From Arthrobacter methylotrophus (GTDB lineage: Bacteria > Actinomycetota > Actinomycetes > Actinomycetales > Micrococcaceae): a stretch of 64,000 nt of DNA. The stretch covers positions 1,860,001 to 1,924,000 of the forward strand of contig NZ_BAABED010000001.1 of NCBI RefSeq assembly GCF_039539965.1, written 5' to 3'. The notes below the pieces were generated by a model. It ran no database searches. It worked only from the letters and a program-made list of their open reading frames with translations, and was not told the origin of the DNA. Of this stretch, positions 55,205-63,426 are shown in pieces (within the stretch, counting starts at the first letter, position 1; each line of letters starts with the position of its first letter). The translations under genes and the position numbers were made by a program.

Positions 55205-56350
55205 TTAGAAGTAGCGCGCCACGTTGGGGAGCCGGACGTCGCGGAACTCCCGGACGGGACTCGTCTGGACGCCGCCCTGCGGAAGGGCACTGATCATCAT
55301 GCCGTTTCCGGTGTATATGCCCACGTGCGTAATCCCGGCTCCGAAAAAGACTAGATCGCCGGGTTGTGCCTGAGTGTACGGAATCTTGTTCGGGCAGTTG
55401 TTGTACTGGCTGCTGGCCGGAGCCGGGACGGAGCGTCCGGCCGCGGCGAAGGCAAACTGGACCAGACCGGAGCAGTCGAAGGAGTTCGGACCCTTCGCGC
55501 CCCAGACGTAGGGTGCGTGCATTTTCGCGGTCGCCGCCTGGATGACAGTGGCCGCTCCTCCCGTCGCGCCCCCGCTACCCCCGCCGCCGATGTTTCCGCC
55601 GCCGCTGTGCCGGTCCCAGATCGCCCGGCGGTTTCGGTACAGGACCAGGTTCCCGTCGCCTTGGACGTACAGTTCCGCACCTGACTGTCCACCTGTGCCG
55701 GACGCCCACAGCGCCTTGCCACCGGAGGTGTAGACAACCAGGTTCCCGTCGCCTTGCATGACGGCCCAGTTGCCGGATCCGCTGGTTGCGGAGGACCATG
55801 CTGCTCCCGAGGGGCCGTACAGGACCAGGTTGCCGTCGCCCTGCATAATGAGGGTGTAGCGGCGATCCAGGGAAATCCTGGATCCCCCGGCGTTGAGCCG
55901 TGAACCGTTTCCGAGCTTGTGAAACAGAGGCCCGCTGTCCCGGGACCACGTCGGGTAGCCGTCCTTGTAGATGACCAGGTTGCCGTCGTTTTGCACCTGC
56001 AGGCTGGATGGTCCCATCCGGTCCGTACCTGAGTTCCACACCGCGCGCCCTCCGGAGGTGTAGACGACCAGGTTCCCGTCACCCTGCATGACAGCCCAGT
56101 TGCCGGCACCGTGTGTGGAGGTGGACCACAGGGCACCGGAAGGGCCGTACAAGACCAGGTTCCCATCACCTTGCATTATGAGCCGGAAACGGCCATCCGG
56201 GGAAAGCAGGGATGCCCCGGCCGGAAGGCGTACATCTCTCCCCAGTGCCGAGGCGGCAGATGCTGCGGCCACTGGCAGTAACGCCAGGGAAGCCACCGCT
56301 GCGGCTGATCCGAAAAGAACTGAACGGCGCGTGATCGGACTCGTAGCCAT
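55205..56350 (-). CDS. secreted lectin plus NlpC/P60 peptidoglycan hydrolase
   Basis: 381 residues. Tat-type signal (TRRSVLFGSAAAVASLALLP). Two bulb-type mannose-binding lectin domains, each with repeats of the form GDGNLVLYG / GDGNLVVYT (Q-G-D-G-N-L-V), residues about 35-265. After a GGG linker, an NlpC/P60 domain: Cys in FDCSG near 291, His in THVGIY near 343. It would bind sugars and cut peptide stems outside the cell. The 95 bp upstream of the ATG are AT-rich. Confidence 0.9.
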   Translation of the reverse strand: MATSPITRRSVLFGSAAAVASLALLPVAAASAASALGRDVRLPAGASLLSPDGRFRLIMQGDGNLVLYGPSGALWSTSTHGAGNWAVMQGDGNLVVYTSGGRAVWNSGTDRMGPSSLQVQNDGNLVIYKDGYPTWSRDSGPLFHKLGNGSRLNAGGSRISLDRRYTLIMQGDGNLVLYGPSGAAWSSATSGSGNWAVMQGDGNLVVYTSGGKALWASGTGGQSGAELYVQGDGNLVLYRNRRAIWDRHSGGGNIGGGGSGGATGGAATVIQAATAKMHAPYVWGAKGPNSFDCSGLVQFAFAAAGRSVPAPASSQYNNCPNKIPYTQAQPGDLVFFGAGITHVGIYTGNGMMISALPQGGVQTSPVREFRDVRLPNVARYF

Positions 56351-56446
56351 AGTGCGGTGCCCCCAACTCGCAGAAAATATCAGATTATGCCGTGATGCTA
56401 TAGGGACAATTGTGGGAGTGTCACGCGTTCTAACCTCAGGATTTCC

Positions 56447-56863
56447 TTAATTCAGCAACGGCTCCCACATGGCGCGCATGGTTTTGGCGCGGCCAGCGAG
56501 CCAGGCCCGGATGGCGGGTTCGTCGGCGGGGGTGACCTTGATCCGGACGGACTGGTTGTACGGCTTGCCCTGCATCATGAAGAACAGGTCGAGGTAGTGC
56601 TGTTCGTTCCCGTCCGGATAGTCCTCCGGGAACTCCAGGTGCATGGCCCGCCAGTCCCAGCGGAACAGGCAGTTCATGTCCGGGTCCCCGTCGTGCAGCA
56701 GGGTGCCGTGCTGGATCAGGGTCGGGCCGGACCGGTCATAAGTGACCGGCTGGGAGAACTCGGCCCAGGACTCGTACCCGGTGGCCAGGCCGCGGGAGTA
56801 GAAGTTGCCGTGCTCGCAGCGGTACGGGTGCTCGATCTCCCACAGGTGCTTCGGTTTTGTCAT
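56447..56863 (-). CDS. hypothetical leaderless protein, 138 aa
   Basis: Not recognised. Contains HPYRCEHGNFYSRG and a series of aromatic residues (LFRWDWRAMHLEFPEDYPDG); alpha/beta and soluble. Start 7 bp after the box at 56871. Confidence 0.64.
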   Translation of the reverse strand: MTKPKHLWEIEHPYRCEHGNFYSRGLATGYESWAEFSQPVTYDRSGPTLIQHGTLLHDGDPDMNCLFRWDWRAMHLEFPEDYPDGNEQHYLDLFFMMQGKPYNQSVRIKVTPADEPAIRAWLAGRAKTMRAMWEPLLN

Positions 56864-56870
56864 GCCAGCA

Positions 56871-56900
56871 ATGTGTGCGGAAACGGCGGAGTCCCTGCCC
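56871..56900 (-). promoter_or_regulatory. class A promoter, gene ending at 56863
   Basis: On the - strand GGGCAG (56900-56895), 17 bp, CACACAT (56877-56871), TGCTGGC, ATG. The hexamer lies in the right arm of the terminator of the upstream helicase gene. Confidence 0.68.
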
Positions 56901-56922
56901 GCTGGTGCAGACAGGGACTCCG
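56889..56922 (-). terminator. hairpin after the SF1 helicase, overlaps the next promoter
   Basis: 10-bp perfect stem (GGAGTCCCTG and its complement, 56889-56898 and 56913-56922). Confidence 0.65.
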
Positions 56923-56932
56923 GCCGGACCGG

Positions 56933-58225
56933 CTACTCGGCCGTGAGTGCCACGCGGACGCGGCGGCCGAGCTTGGCTTCGTTCTGGTCGATGTCCGGGT
57001 CCTGGAGGGCCGTCTCCCAGTCGCCGTCATGGGCCCATGTCAAATGGGACATGTGACGACTCGCCATGACGCACAGACGGCCGGGGGAGAGCTGGTGGGA
57101 GCCTGCCGAGGTGTAGCCGATGAACGGGTCCATTGCGACTACCGCGTGCCACTGTCCACCCTGCATCTTGTCTGCGGTGCCGACGTGGATGCCGTCCGCC
57201 TTGAGGGTCCGCAGGATCGCGGTGATGCCGGAGGCCTGGGCGTTGTGGGCGACCACGATGGCAATGTCGGAGGCCACCAGTGGACGGGTGAACGGCTGGT
57301 CGTCATCGTCGAACTCGACCAGTTCCACGCCGATCAGGCCAGCCGCGTATTCGGCCACCTGAACCAATGTCGGCAGGTGGTCGAACGTCGGGGACGGGTC
57401 CAGCAGGAGGGGCACGATTTCGGAGACCCGGTCGCCGTTTTCGTCGGTCAGGTACCGGTCGGCGCGGGAGGATGAGAACGGGAAGTCGTAGAGCGGAGCG
57501 ATGGCGTCCACGGTTTCCTGGCCGAGCCGGTACGTGGTGTCGAGAGAGTGGATTTCGGCGTTCGCCATCCGGGCGAATACTTCCGGTGCCCGCATGTGGG
57601 GAGCTGTTTCGCGGCCCCGGAACGCGGACACGTCGGCGGTCACGACGGGGCCGATCTGGCCGGGGTCACCGACCATCAGAAGCTGCTGGGCGTCATCGGA
57701 GGCGTTGGACACGTCGGCGAACGTTGCCTGGTAAGCCTCGTCGATGATCATCAGATCGCACGTCGGGCGGTTGGACGTCTTGCAGGATGCGATGGTGCGC
57801 ACCACGGGGATGTTCTTGCCGCCTGCGGCAGCACCGCCGCGGGAGACCCCGATGGGAGGCTCCATACCGGAGACCGACAAGGCGACCTGCGGGTGTCCGT
57901 CCTTGTCCGGGCCAAGCTCGGCGGCGATCCTCTCGGCAATGTCGTAGGCGGCGCGTCGGGTGGCGCACGCGACAATGATTTTCAGGTTGGAGCGTTCCCG
58001 CAGGTACGCGACGGCCTGGGCGACGAGGGTGGTCTTGCCTGCTCCCGGAGGAGAATCCACAATCGTAATCGGTGCCCCTGACCAAACACTGTAAAGCGCC
58101 TTGGCGAGCGTGGAGCCCACAACCAGGGTGCGTCCGTCGTTGACGGGTTCGGCCGGGGTTTGCTCCGGGGCGTCGGTGATTGGCGCGAAGCCGAGGTCTG
58201 CGAGATCAATTCCGAGAGAAGTCAT
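56933..58225 (-). CDS. SF1-type ATP-dependent helicase
   Basis: 430 residues. Walker A SPPGAGKT at 58-65, Walker B with DEAY (LMIIDEAYQATF near 160), motif III GDPGQIGPV, motif IV TTYRLG, motif V VGTADKMQGGQWHAVV, motif VI GRLCVMASRHMSHL. This is the AAA_12/Upf1-like group, smaller than RecD. Leaderless start (58225). It faces the dyad-rich region at 58.3-58.7 kb, which fits a role in replication or transfer (inference). Confidence 0.86.
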   Translation of the reverse strand: MTSLGIDLADLGFAPITDAPEQTPAEPVNDGRTLVVGSTLAKALYSVWSGAPITIVDSPPGAGKTTLVAQAVAYLRERSNLKIIVACATRRAAYDIAERIAAELGPDKDGHPQVALSVSGMEPPIGVSRGGAAAGGKNIPVVRTIASCKTSNRPTCDLMIIDEAYQATFADVSNASDDAQQLLMVGDPGQIGPVVTADVSAFRGRETAPHMRAPEVFARMANAEIHSLDTTYRLGQETVDAIAPLYDFPFSSSRADRYLTDENGDRVSEIVPLLLDPSPTFDHLPTLVQVAEYAAGLIGVELVEFDDDDQPFTRPLVASDIAIVVAHNAQASGITAILRTLKADGIHVGTADKMQGGQWHAVVAMDPFIGYTSAGSHQLSPGRLCVMASRHMSHLTWAHDGDWETALQDPDIDQNEAKLGRRVRVALTAE

Positions 58226-58232
58226 GCCCCTC

Positions 58233-58262
58233 ATGTGTGCGGAGTATTTGAAGTGTCTCACC
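58233..58262 (-). promoter_or_regulatory. class A promoter, SF1 helicase gene
   Basis: On the - strand GGTGAG (58262-58257), 17 bp, CACACAT (58239-58233), GAGGGGC, ATG 58225. Confidence 0.76.
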
Positions 58263-58285
58263 AGGTCACGGGTCCGGGTCGGGAC

Positions 58286-58735
58286 CTCACGTGATAACCA
58301 TCGTCTCTAAGAGGTAAAAGCCGTTCCTCAGGTTATCACGTGCATTAAAACTGCCGGTCTCTCACCGCTTTGTGCCGGCAGGCCGCTCCACCGGATTCAC
58401 CCCCTGAATCAGGGGCAAATCGACTGCCGGCGGAGTGGGTTTATGGCCTTGCATCCCAGTGCTGGCGCGGATTTTCGGTCTCTGATGGCCGTCACTCGAC
58501 CAACTCGGCGGTACGTATAGGGCATCTATAGAGAGGGAAAGTACTCTCTTACTAGAAGATAGGGAGTTCTAGAGGGCCTTTAGGGAAGAGAACTAGGGGC
58601 CCCTTATATATATCTCTATTTAAGGTCGTTTAAGTAGAGTAGTAGTAGTAGGGGGCCCTATATTCCCCGCCATTCCGGGGATTTTCCCACTCCGCCAGGT
58701 GGTAGGGTCCCGGCCGGTTTGTTCGAACGGCCGGC
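58286..58735. other. non-coding region with dyads and AT-rich block, possible origin or partition site
   Basis: No gene in about 580 bp. It contains a 12-bp perfect inverted repeat CACGTGATAACC / GGTTATCACGTG (58288-58299, 58331-58342), an inverted repeat CTGCCGG / CCGGCAG further on, a 15-bp palindrome CCCCTGAATCAGGGG at 58401-58415, an AT-rich stretch with many TAGAG, TAGGG and TATATA elements at about 58510-58670, GGGGCCCC-type dyads and a final stem at 58711-58735. Such a mix is common in plasmid origins and centromere-like sites. Confidence 0.5.
58288..58342. repeat. 12-bp perfect inverted repeat
   Basis: Arms 58288-58299 and 58331-58342, 31 bp apart, both containing the palindrome CACGTG. 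Likely binding site for a dimeric protein. Confidence 0.8.
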
Positions 58736-58780
58736 AGAACGGACCATAGGCAGCTGCAGTGCCGATTCTGCGCTCCGGGC

Positions 58781-58810
58781 GGTGAGCGGGGCGGCTGGCG
58801 CCGCACACAT
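58781..58810 (+). promoter_or_regulatory. class A promoter, gene at 58818
   Basis: GGTGAG at 58781-58786, 17 bp, CACACAT at 58804-58810, AAGAGTC, ATG. Confidence 0.78.
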
Positions 58811-58817
58811 AAGAGTC

Positions 58818-59924
58818 ATGACAGCCATTGCTACAGCCCCGACTTCCCCTAAAGACATCCTCGTCGCCTACCGTGCAGACGCCCGCGCCCAGGCCACCGC
58901 CAACGGCACCCCTGGTGACCGCTCCAGCTTCCCCGGCCTGGCCCTGACGGCCACCGGGATGATCTACTCCCGCGGTAAGGGCCTTCACTACCAGGCCACC
59001 AACGCACCCGCCGTGTCCCTCACCCCGGACGTGCTTGAGAAGGCCCTCATCGAGCCGAACGCTTCCACGGTCGTCTCCGACGCCAAGACGTGGGCCAAGA
59101 TCCTCGTCATGGCCGACAACATGCCCTCCAACGACTTCAAAGCGCTGGGGCGCCGGTTGCGCATCAGCCGCGGCCTGCCGGTGTCGATGAAGCTGCCGGT
59201 CCTGACCGAAGCCCTCGGCTACCGCTACTGGCTGCCGGACACCCTGAATGAAGCCAGTCTGGATGATTGGGCGGATGCTTTCAACGTCAAGGGCCCGTCC
59301 ATCGCGTTCACGATGCGTTCCCTGATCGCCCTCGCCCAGGCCGGGGCAAAGCCCACTGCTCTCAAATACGAGATCTCGGCGAAGGCTATGGAGGAAATGG
59401 AACGCAAGATCATGGAACAGGCCGCTTGGGGCGGTATCTCCAACGACTGCTACGTGTACTCGATGCTGGAAGGGTTCTCCGCCAAGGCGAACGGTCTGCG
59501 GACCATCGACCCGGGCCTGCTGGAAATGCATGTCATCGACGGGCAGGCATGCCGGATTGTTCCGATGAACTCGGACTCCCGGGAGTTCTCCGCGTCGGTG
59601 TCCTCACCGTTCAAGCTCAAAGAGGGCAAGAAGGTCCGCCTCACCGACGGCAAGGAAATGGTGGATGTCGATCTTCGCGCGCTCCGCTTCGGCGACGGCG
59701 CCCTGCACGCGGTGTTCTCCCAGCCCAGCGCACGTGGCGCCGGCCTGTTGATGGTCACCAAGGCCCGGAAGCTCGAAGCGAAGCTCTATGCCGTGGACGG
59801 CGTCTTTGAGTCCTTCGGCGCCGGACCCAAGAACAAGCGCTGGCTCGGCGACGACGTTGAGGGAGTCACCGGCCGGGACGTGCCCCTGGACGTCATGCTC
59901 GCAGGCGCACCGACCACCGACTAG
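58818..59924 (+). CDS. hypothetical leaderless protein, 368 aa
   Basis: Not recognised. Soluble, with no cysteine cluster or P-loop. An N-terminal helical part (residues 1-130, TSPKDILVAYRADARAQATA), a central segment with SLDDWADAFNVKGPSIAFTM and a beta-rich C-terminal domain (KLKEGKKVRLTDGKEMVDVD). Its position next to the dyad-rich region and opposite a helicase makes a replication or partition role possible, but nothing in the sequence proves it. Confidence 0.7.
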   Translation: MTAIATAPTSPKDILVAYRADARAQATANGTPGDRSSFPGLALTATGMIYSRGKGLHYQATNAPAVSLTPDVLEKALIEPNASTVVSDAKTWAKILVMADNMPSNDFKALGRRLRISRGLPVSMKLPVLTEALGYRYWLPDTLNEASLDDWADAFNVKGPSIAFTMRSLIALAQAGAKPTALKYEISAKAMEEMERKIMEQAAWGGISNDCYVYSMLEGFSAKANGLRTIDPGLLEMHVIDGQACRIVPMNSDSREFSASVSSPFKLKEGKKVRLTDGKEMVDVDLRALRFGDGALHAVFSQPSARGAGLLMVTKARKLEAKLYAVDGVFESFGAGPKNKRWLGDDVEGVTGRDVPLDVMLAGAPTTD

Positions 59925-59936
59925 TTCCCACCGCCA

Positions 59937-59982
59937 CCCCGCCCCTGCCACCGGCTGTCATAACCCACAGGCAGGGGCGGGG
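59937..59982 (+). terminator. Rho-independent terminator
   Basis: 13-bp perfect stem (59937-59949 with 59970-59982), 20-nt loop with an inner CTG/CAG pair. Confidence 0.72.
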
Positions 59983-60160
59983 GCTTATCCATAAAGGGGC
60001 TCAAAAAGTTGTTTGTTTACCACGAACCGCAAAAAGCTCCCATCTTTAACTGCAAATCGGAAGCAATTTCCCTACCAACCAACATGTGTCGGTTATCGTT
60101 TGGGGTAGTCGGGACAACTCGTAATGTTCCTCGCAGGATGAGACCAACCAGGAGGGGGAA

Positions 60161-61003
60161 ATGGGAGTCAACGAACTCACGGATTCCGGAGCCACCAAGA
60201 ATGGATCGTCGACGAATGTTGGAGGAAAGACCGGACCTGGCGCACCAAGGTCAGCGCAGAGGTGGAGGCTTCTTGCCGCCGGAGCTTGCATCGTCCTGAC
60301 CATAGTCGTGGGCTTCAGCAATTTCCTTCTGCCAGATGGCGGGCCAACCGTTTACCTCGTCGCCGGTGTTGTCGTTCTTTGTTTAGTGGGATGGATGCTT
60401 TGGCGGCGGCTCCCCAAAGCCGCCTGGTTCAGTCTGGTCCCCGCGGCCGTGGTAGCGACCGTCCTGCCAGCGTGGTGGACTTGGGCACCGTGGAAGGTTT
60501 TCCCATTCCCCCTGAGCTTTTACTTGGGCCGTCAGCATCGCGCATTTTTGATAGGCGGCTATGACCCTTCTTCCTTTTTCCTCGAGTCCTTGTACACCCT
60601 TGTCATCGTCGTGGTCCTCGCGGGAATTCTGATCGCCATAGCAGAAGGAATCAACTGGATGGCAACCAGGGTGAATGCTCCCGTGACGTCGGCTCGCGTC
60701 GCCACGCAGCCCCAAGCCCTCTATAAGCAGGTAGGGACCACTACCGAGGGCGCACCGATCTTTGAAGCATTAGGGGGTCAGGGCCTGCAGCCGGCCGGCC
60801 AGAACACCTTCGCCGTTTTTGCGCTGGTCTTTGGGATTATGGGCGGCATCGCCGCGATACCGTTCGGCCATATCGCTCTCAACCAGATCAACAGGACCGG
60901 CGAACGTGGGCGCGGGATGGCAATAGCCGGGCTGATCCTTGGGTATGGCGCAGTCGCGCTTGTCGTCGTCTTGTTCATACTGGTGCGGATGTCCATTCAC
61001 TGA
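60161..61003 (+). CDS. multi-pass membrane protein with DUF4190 domain
   Basis: 280 residues. Five to six hydrophobic segments; the last two form a DUF4190 module (NTFAVFALVFGIMGGIAAIP, FGHIALNQINRTGERGRGMA, IAGLILGYGAV). Domain shared with the protein at 35300. ATG 60161 after AGGAGGGGG, a strong binding site. Upstream TAATGT may be a -10. Moderately AT-rich compared with neighbours. The 286 bp after its stop hold no gene I can support. Confidence 0.76.
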   Translation: MGVNELTDSGATKNGSSTNVGGKTGPGAPRSAQRWRLLAAGACIVLTIVVGFSNFLLPDGGPTVYLVAGVVVLCLVGWMLWRRLPKAAWFSLVPAAVVATVLPAWWTWAPWKVFPFPLSFYLGRQHRAFLIGGYDPSSFFLESLYTLVIVVVLAGILIAIAEGINWMATRVNAPVTSARVATQPQALYKQVGTTTEGAPIFEALGGQGLQPAGQNTFAVFALVFGIMGGIAAIPFGHIALNQINRTGERGRGMAIAGLILGYGAVALVVVLFILVRMSIH

Positions 61004-61252
61004 TAGGGCGTGGGTGAGACTGCGGTCTCCGAGTCTGACGGCCGGGGAGATGCCGACGGCGGTCCCCGGTATCGAGATCCTGAACCTGGCACCTCAGGCC
61101 GTTCTTGCGGATCATTTCCCGGCTGCCTGATCGTCATCGCGTCGATGGCCTGACTGATCTGGGCGTGGCCCCGGGGCTGGCTCATCAAGGAAGCGCCGGC
61201 CAGCGCCCATGGCATCTGTTGAACCCTAGGACCAGACCACGCAGAAGTTGGC

Positions 61253-61282
61253 GGGGAGAGGTGCGCCCCGCGCCGCACACAT
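61253..61282 (+). promoter_or_regulatory. class A promoter, VWA gene
   Basis: GGGGAG at 61253-61258, 17 bp, CACACAT at 61276-61282, TAGGGGC, ATG. GCGGGG and CCCCGC pair within the spacer. Confidence 0.78.
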
Positions 61283-61289
61283 TAGGGGC

Positions 61290-62672
61290 ATGAGAAACCT
61301 CACCTCTCCCAATGACGAACAAATGCTGCACTTTCAGGCCTGGCGTGCCACCGCCTTGCAGATCATGCCCTACATGGGCTCGCTGATGTTTTCGCTCCGC
61401 CCGGTCAACTCCGGTGCCGTTGACACCTTCGGTGTGGACGACGGTCACCGCTGCTACATCAACTTCGACAAGGTCATCCCGATGGGCGCCCAGTTCGGTG
61501 CCGAGGCTCTGCTGCACGAGTGCTCGCACCTCTTGGCCGAGCACTCCATGCTCGCCGAGCTGGCCGGTGTCTCCGACGACGAGCACGAAGCCTGGAATTT
61601 CGCCGGGGATTGCGCCATCAACGACGACCTGCGCGACGCCGGGTGCGACGCCCTGTCCAAGCATGGCGTGTTCGCCGCGATGATCGGTGAGCCCGACTAC
61701 CAGACTCCTCTGCACTACATGGAGGTCATCCGCAAGAAGCAGGGCAACAAGCCCAAGCCCCAGCAGGGCCAGCAGGGCGGTCAAGGCCAGCCCGGCCAGA
61801 ACCCCGGCAACGGCCAGGGTCAGCCCCAGTCCGGCAACACTCCGGGCCAGGGCCAGCCGGCCCCGATGAAGGGCTGTGGCTCCGGCGCCGGTGGCCGCAA
61901 GGGCGGTCACGAACTCGGTGACGACGACACGATGGGCGGCAAGGCCGAAGCGGCGTCAGCGATCGAGAAGAACCTGGTCCGCATCGCGACGGCCTCCGCT
62001 GTCCGCCAGCACCAGGAACAGCACGGTATCGGTTCGGTTCCCGGCGGCATCGCCCAGATCATCGACGAGATCCTCACCCCGTCCAAGACCCCGTGGGAGC
62101 GGGTGCTGGCCTCGCACGTCCGCCGCGCCGTCGCCCACAAGGCCGGCTACCACGACGCGACCTACAAGCGCCGGAACCGCCGACGGATGAACGAAACCAT
62201 GTCCGACAGCAAGGGCCGGATCATCGGCCGCGTCATCGCGCCGGGCTACATCAAGCCGATCCCGTCCATCCACTTCTACCGGGACACGTCCGGCTCGGTC
62301 AGCGACCACGACCTCGCCATGGCGACCAACGAGGTCTACGCCATCGCCCGCAAGCTCGGCATCAAGGGTGAGGACCTGATCGTCTCGGACATCGACACGA
62401 TGGTCCACCAGTCGGTGAAGTTCTCCGGCAAGGACTCCATCACGGAGATCGCCGGCCGCGGCGGCACCGACATGGGCCAGGCCATCGAACACGCCTTGTC
62501 CCTGCCGAAGAAGCCGTCCGCCATCATCATCGCCACCGACGGTGAAACCGGCTGGCCGCAGGAGCGCCCGACCGTCCCGGTGATTGTCCTGCTCATCAAC
62601 GTCACGTCCCAGCACTGGATCGACAACGTCCCGGCCTGGGCGCACCTGGTGGAGGTCAAAGACAATGACTGA
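61290..62672 (+). CDS. VWA-domain protein with HExxH motif (DUF2201-like)
   Basis: 460 residues. N-terminal metallopeptidase-like region with HECSH near 75-79 and a second acidic helix (DEHEAWNFAGDCAIND). Residues about 145-195 are a Q/G/P-rich linker. C-terminal VWA fold with MIDAS DTSGSVS near 332, GGTDMGQAIEHAL and IATDGE. The family usually works with a MoxR-type AAA+ ATPase; none lies in the window. The stop overlaps the next gene by 8 bp. Confidence 0.87.
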   Translation: MRNLTSPNDEQMLHFQAWRATALQIMPYMGSLMFSLRPVNSGAVDTFGVDDGHRCYINFDKVIPMGAQFGAEALLHECSHLLAEHSMLAELAGVSDDEHEAWNFAGDCAINDDLRDAGCDALSKHGVFAAMIGEPDYQTPLHYMEVIRKKQGNKPKPQQGQQGGQGQPGQNPGNGQGQPQSGNTPGQGQPAPMKGCGSGAGGRKGGHELGDDDTMGGKAEAASAIEKNLVRIATASAVRQHQEQHGIGSVPGGIAQIIDEILTPSKTPWERVLASHVRRAVAHKAGYHDATYKRRNRRRMNETMSDSKGRIIGRVIAPGYIKPIPSIHFYRDTSGSVSDHDLAMATNEVYAIARKLGIKGEDLIVSDIDTMVHQSVKFSGKDSITEIAGRGGTDMGQAIEHALSLPKKPSAIIIATDGETGWPQERPTVPVIVLLINVTSQHWIDNVPAWAHLVEVKDND

Positions 62673-63426
62673 TCCTGAGCTGAACGTCCCGCACGGATAC
62701 CGCCTCCACCCGGGCACCGACCTGATGGCCCTGGCCGAGCGGCTGCGCACGGCAATGGCTCCGGTCCGGGACCGCATCGAAATCGCCCAGGTGGCCGAGT
62801 TCGCCGCCAAGGCACTGGATGAAGCCGACCTGGCCGGGACGCCGCGGCCGGTGTCGGTCATCTTCGACGCGGTCCAGGCCCAGGCCATCCACGTCGGCCA
62901 GATCCTGTCCGGGGAGCACTCCTGCCACCTGAACACCGTCACGGTCGCCGTTTCCGACGACCCGGAGACCGGTGTGTCGTACGCCCTGATGTTCCCCAAG
63001 CACCCGGCGTTCGCCGCCGAACTGGATGAGCTGGAAATCGGGGACTACTACCCGTACTGGAACGAGGAAGACGCCGGACAACAGCGCCCCACCGGCATTT
63101 CCGCCGCCGAATGGGAACGCCGGGCACAGACCTGGACCCGCGTGCTGCGCGGCACCAGCCCGTTCGAGCCGAACAGCATGTTCAGGATCGACGTCGGCAA
63201 CCCCTACCCGGACGCGGACCTGATCAACCGGGCCGCCGACGTCTTCGCCGCCATGCCCACTATCGAGCAGCGGGTCCACCACGCGCTGCACGAACTTCAG
63301 AACCAGGAATTTGATTCCCACTCGGAACTGATGGCGTTTGTCGCCGCCATGCCCGCGCACCAGGAGCGCATCGAAACGTCCCTGAAGCCGATCACCCTCG
63401 AAGACATCGCCGGAGGTGCCAAGTGA
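62665..63426 (+). CDS. family-X protein 3
   Basis: 253 residues. Shares with the genes at 39301 and 40164 the start P-x-GYRLHPGTDLMAL, an R-x-R/x-PVRDR motif, YYPYWNEED and WERRAQTWTRVL. Coupled to the VWA gene in front and to an RNase H-like gene behind (GTGA at 63423). Confidence 0.7.
   Translation: MTDPELNVPHGYRLHPGTDLMALAERLRTAMAPVRDRIEIAQVAEFAAKALDEADLAGTPRPVSVIFDAVQAQAIHVGQILSGEHSCHLNTVTVAVSDDPETGVSYALMFPKHPAFAAELDELEIGDYYPYWNEEDAGQQRPTGISAAEWERRAQTWTRVLRGTSPFEPNSMFRIDVGNPYPDADLINRAADVFAAMPTIEQRVHHALHELQNQEFDSHSELMAFVAAMPAHQERIETSLKPITLEDIAGGAK

Noticed and set aside
58600..58660. CRISPR-like or microsatellite array (TAG repeats)
   Set aside because: Only a short AGT/TAG run without regular spacers; treated as part of the AT-rich block.
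60997..61278. Frame of 93 codons on the - strand in the gap 61004-61289
   Set aside because: Parts read plausibly (QISQAIDAMTIRQPGND), but there is no ribosome binding site or class A/B box, and it overlaps the stop of the DUF4190 gene and the promoter of the VWA gene.
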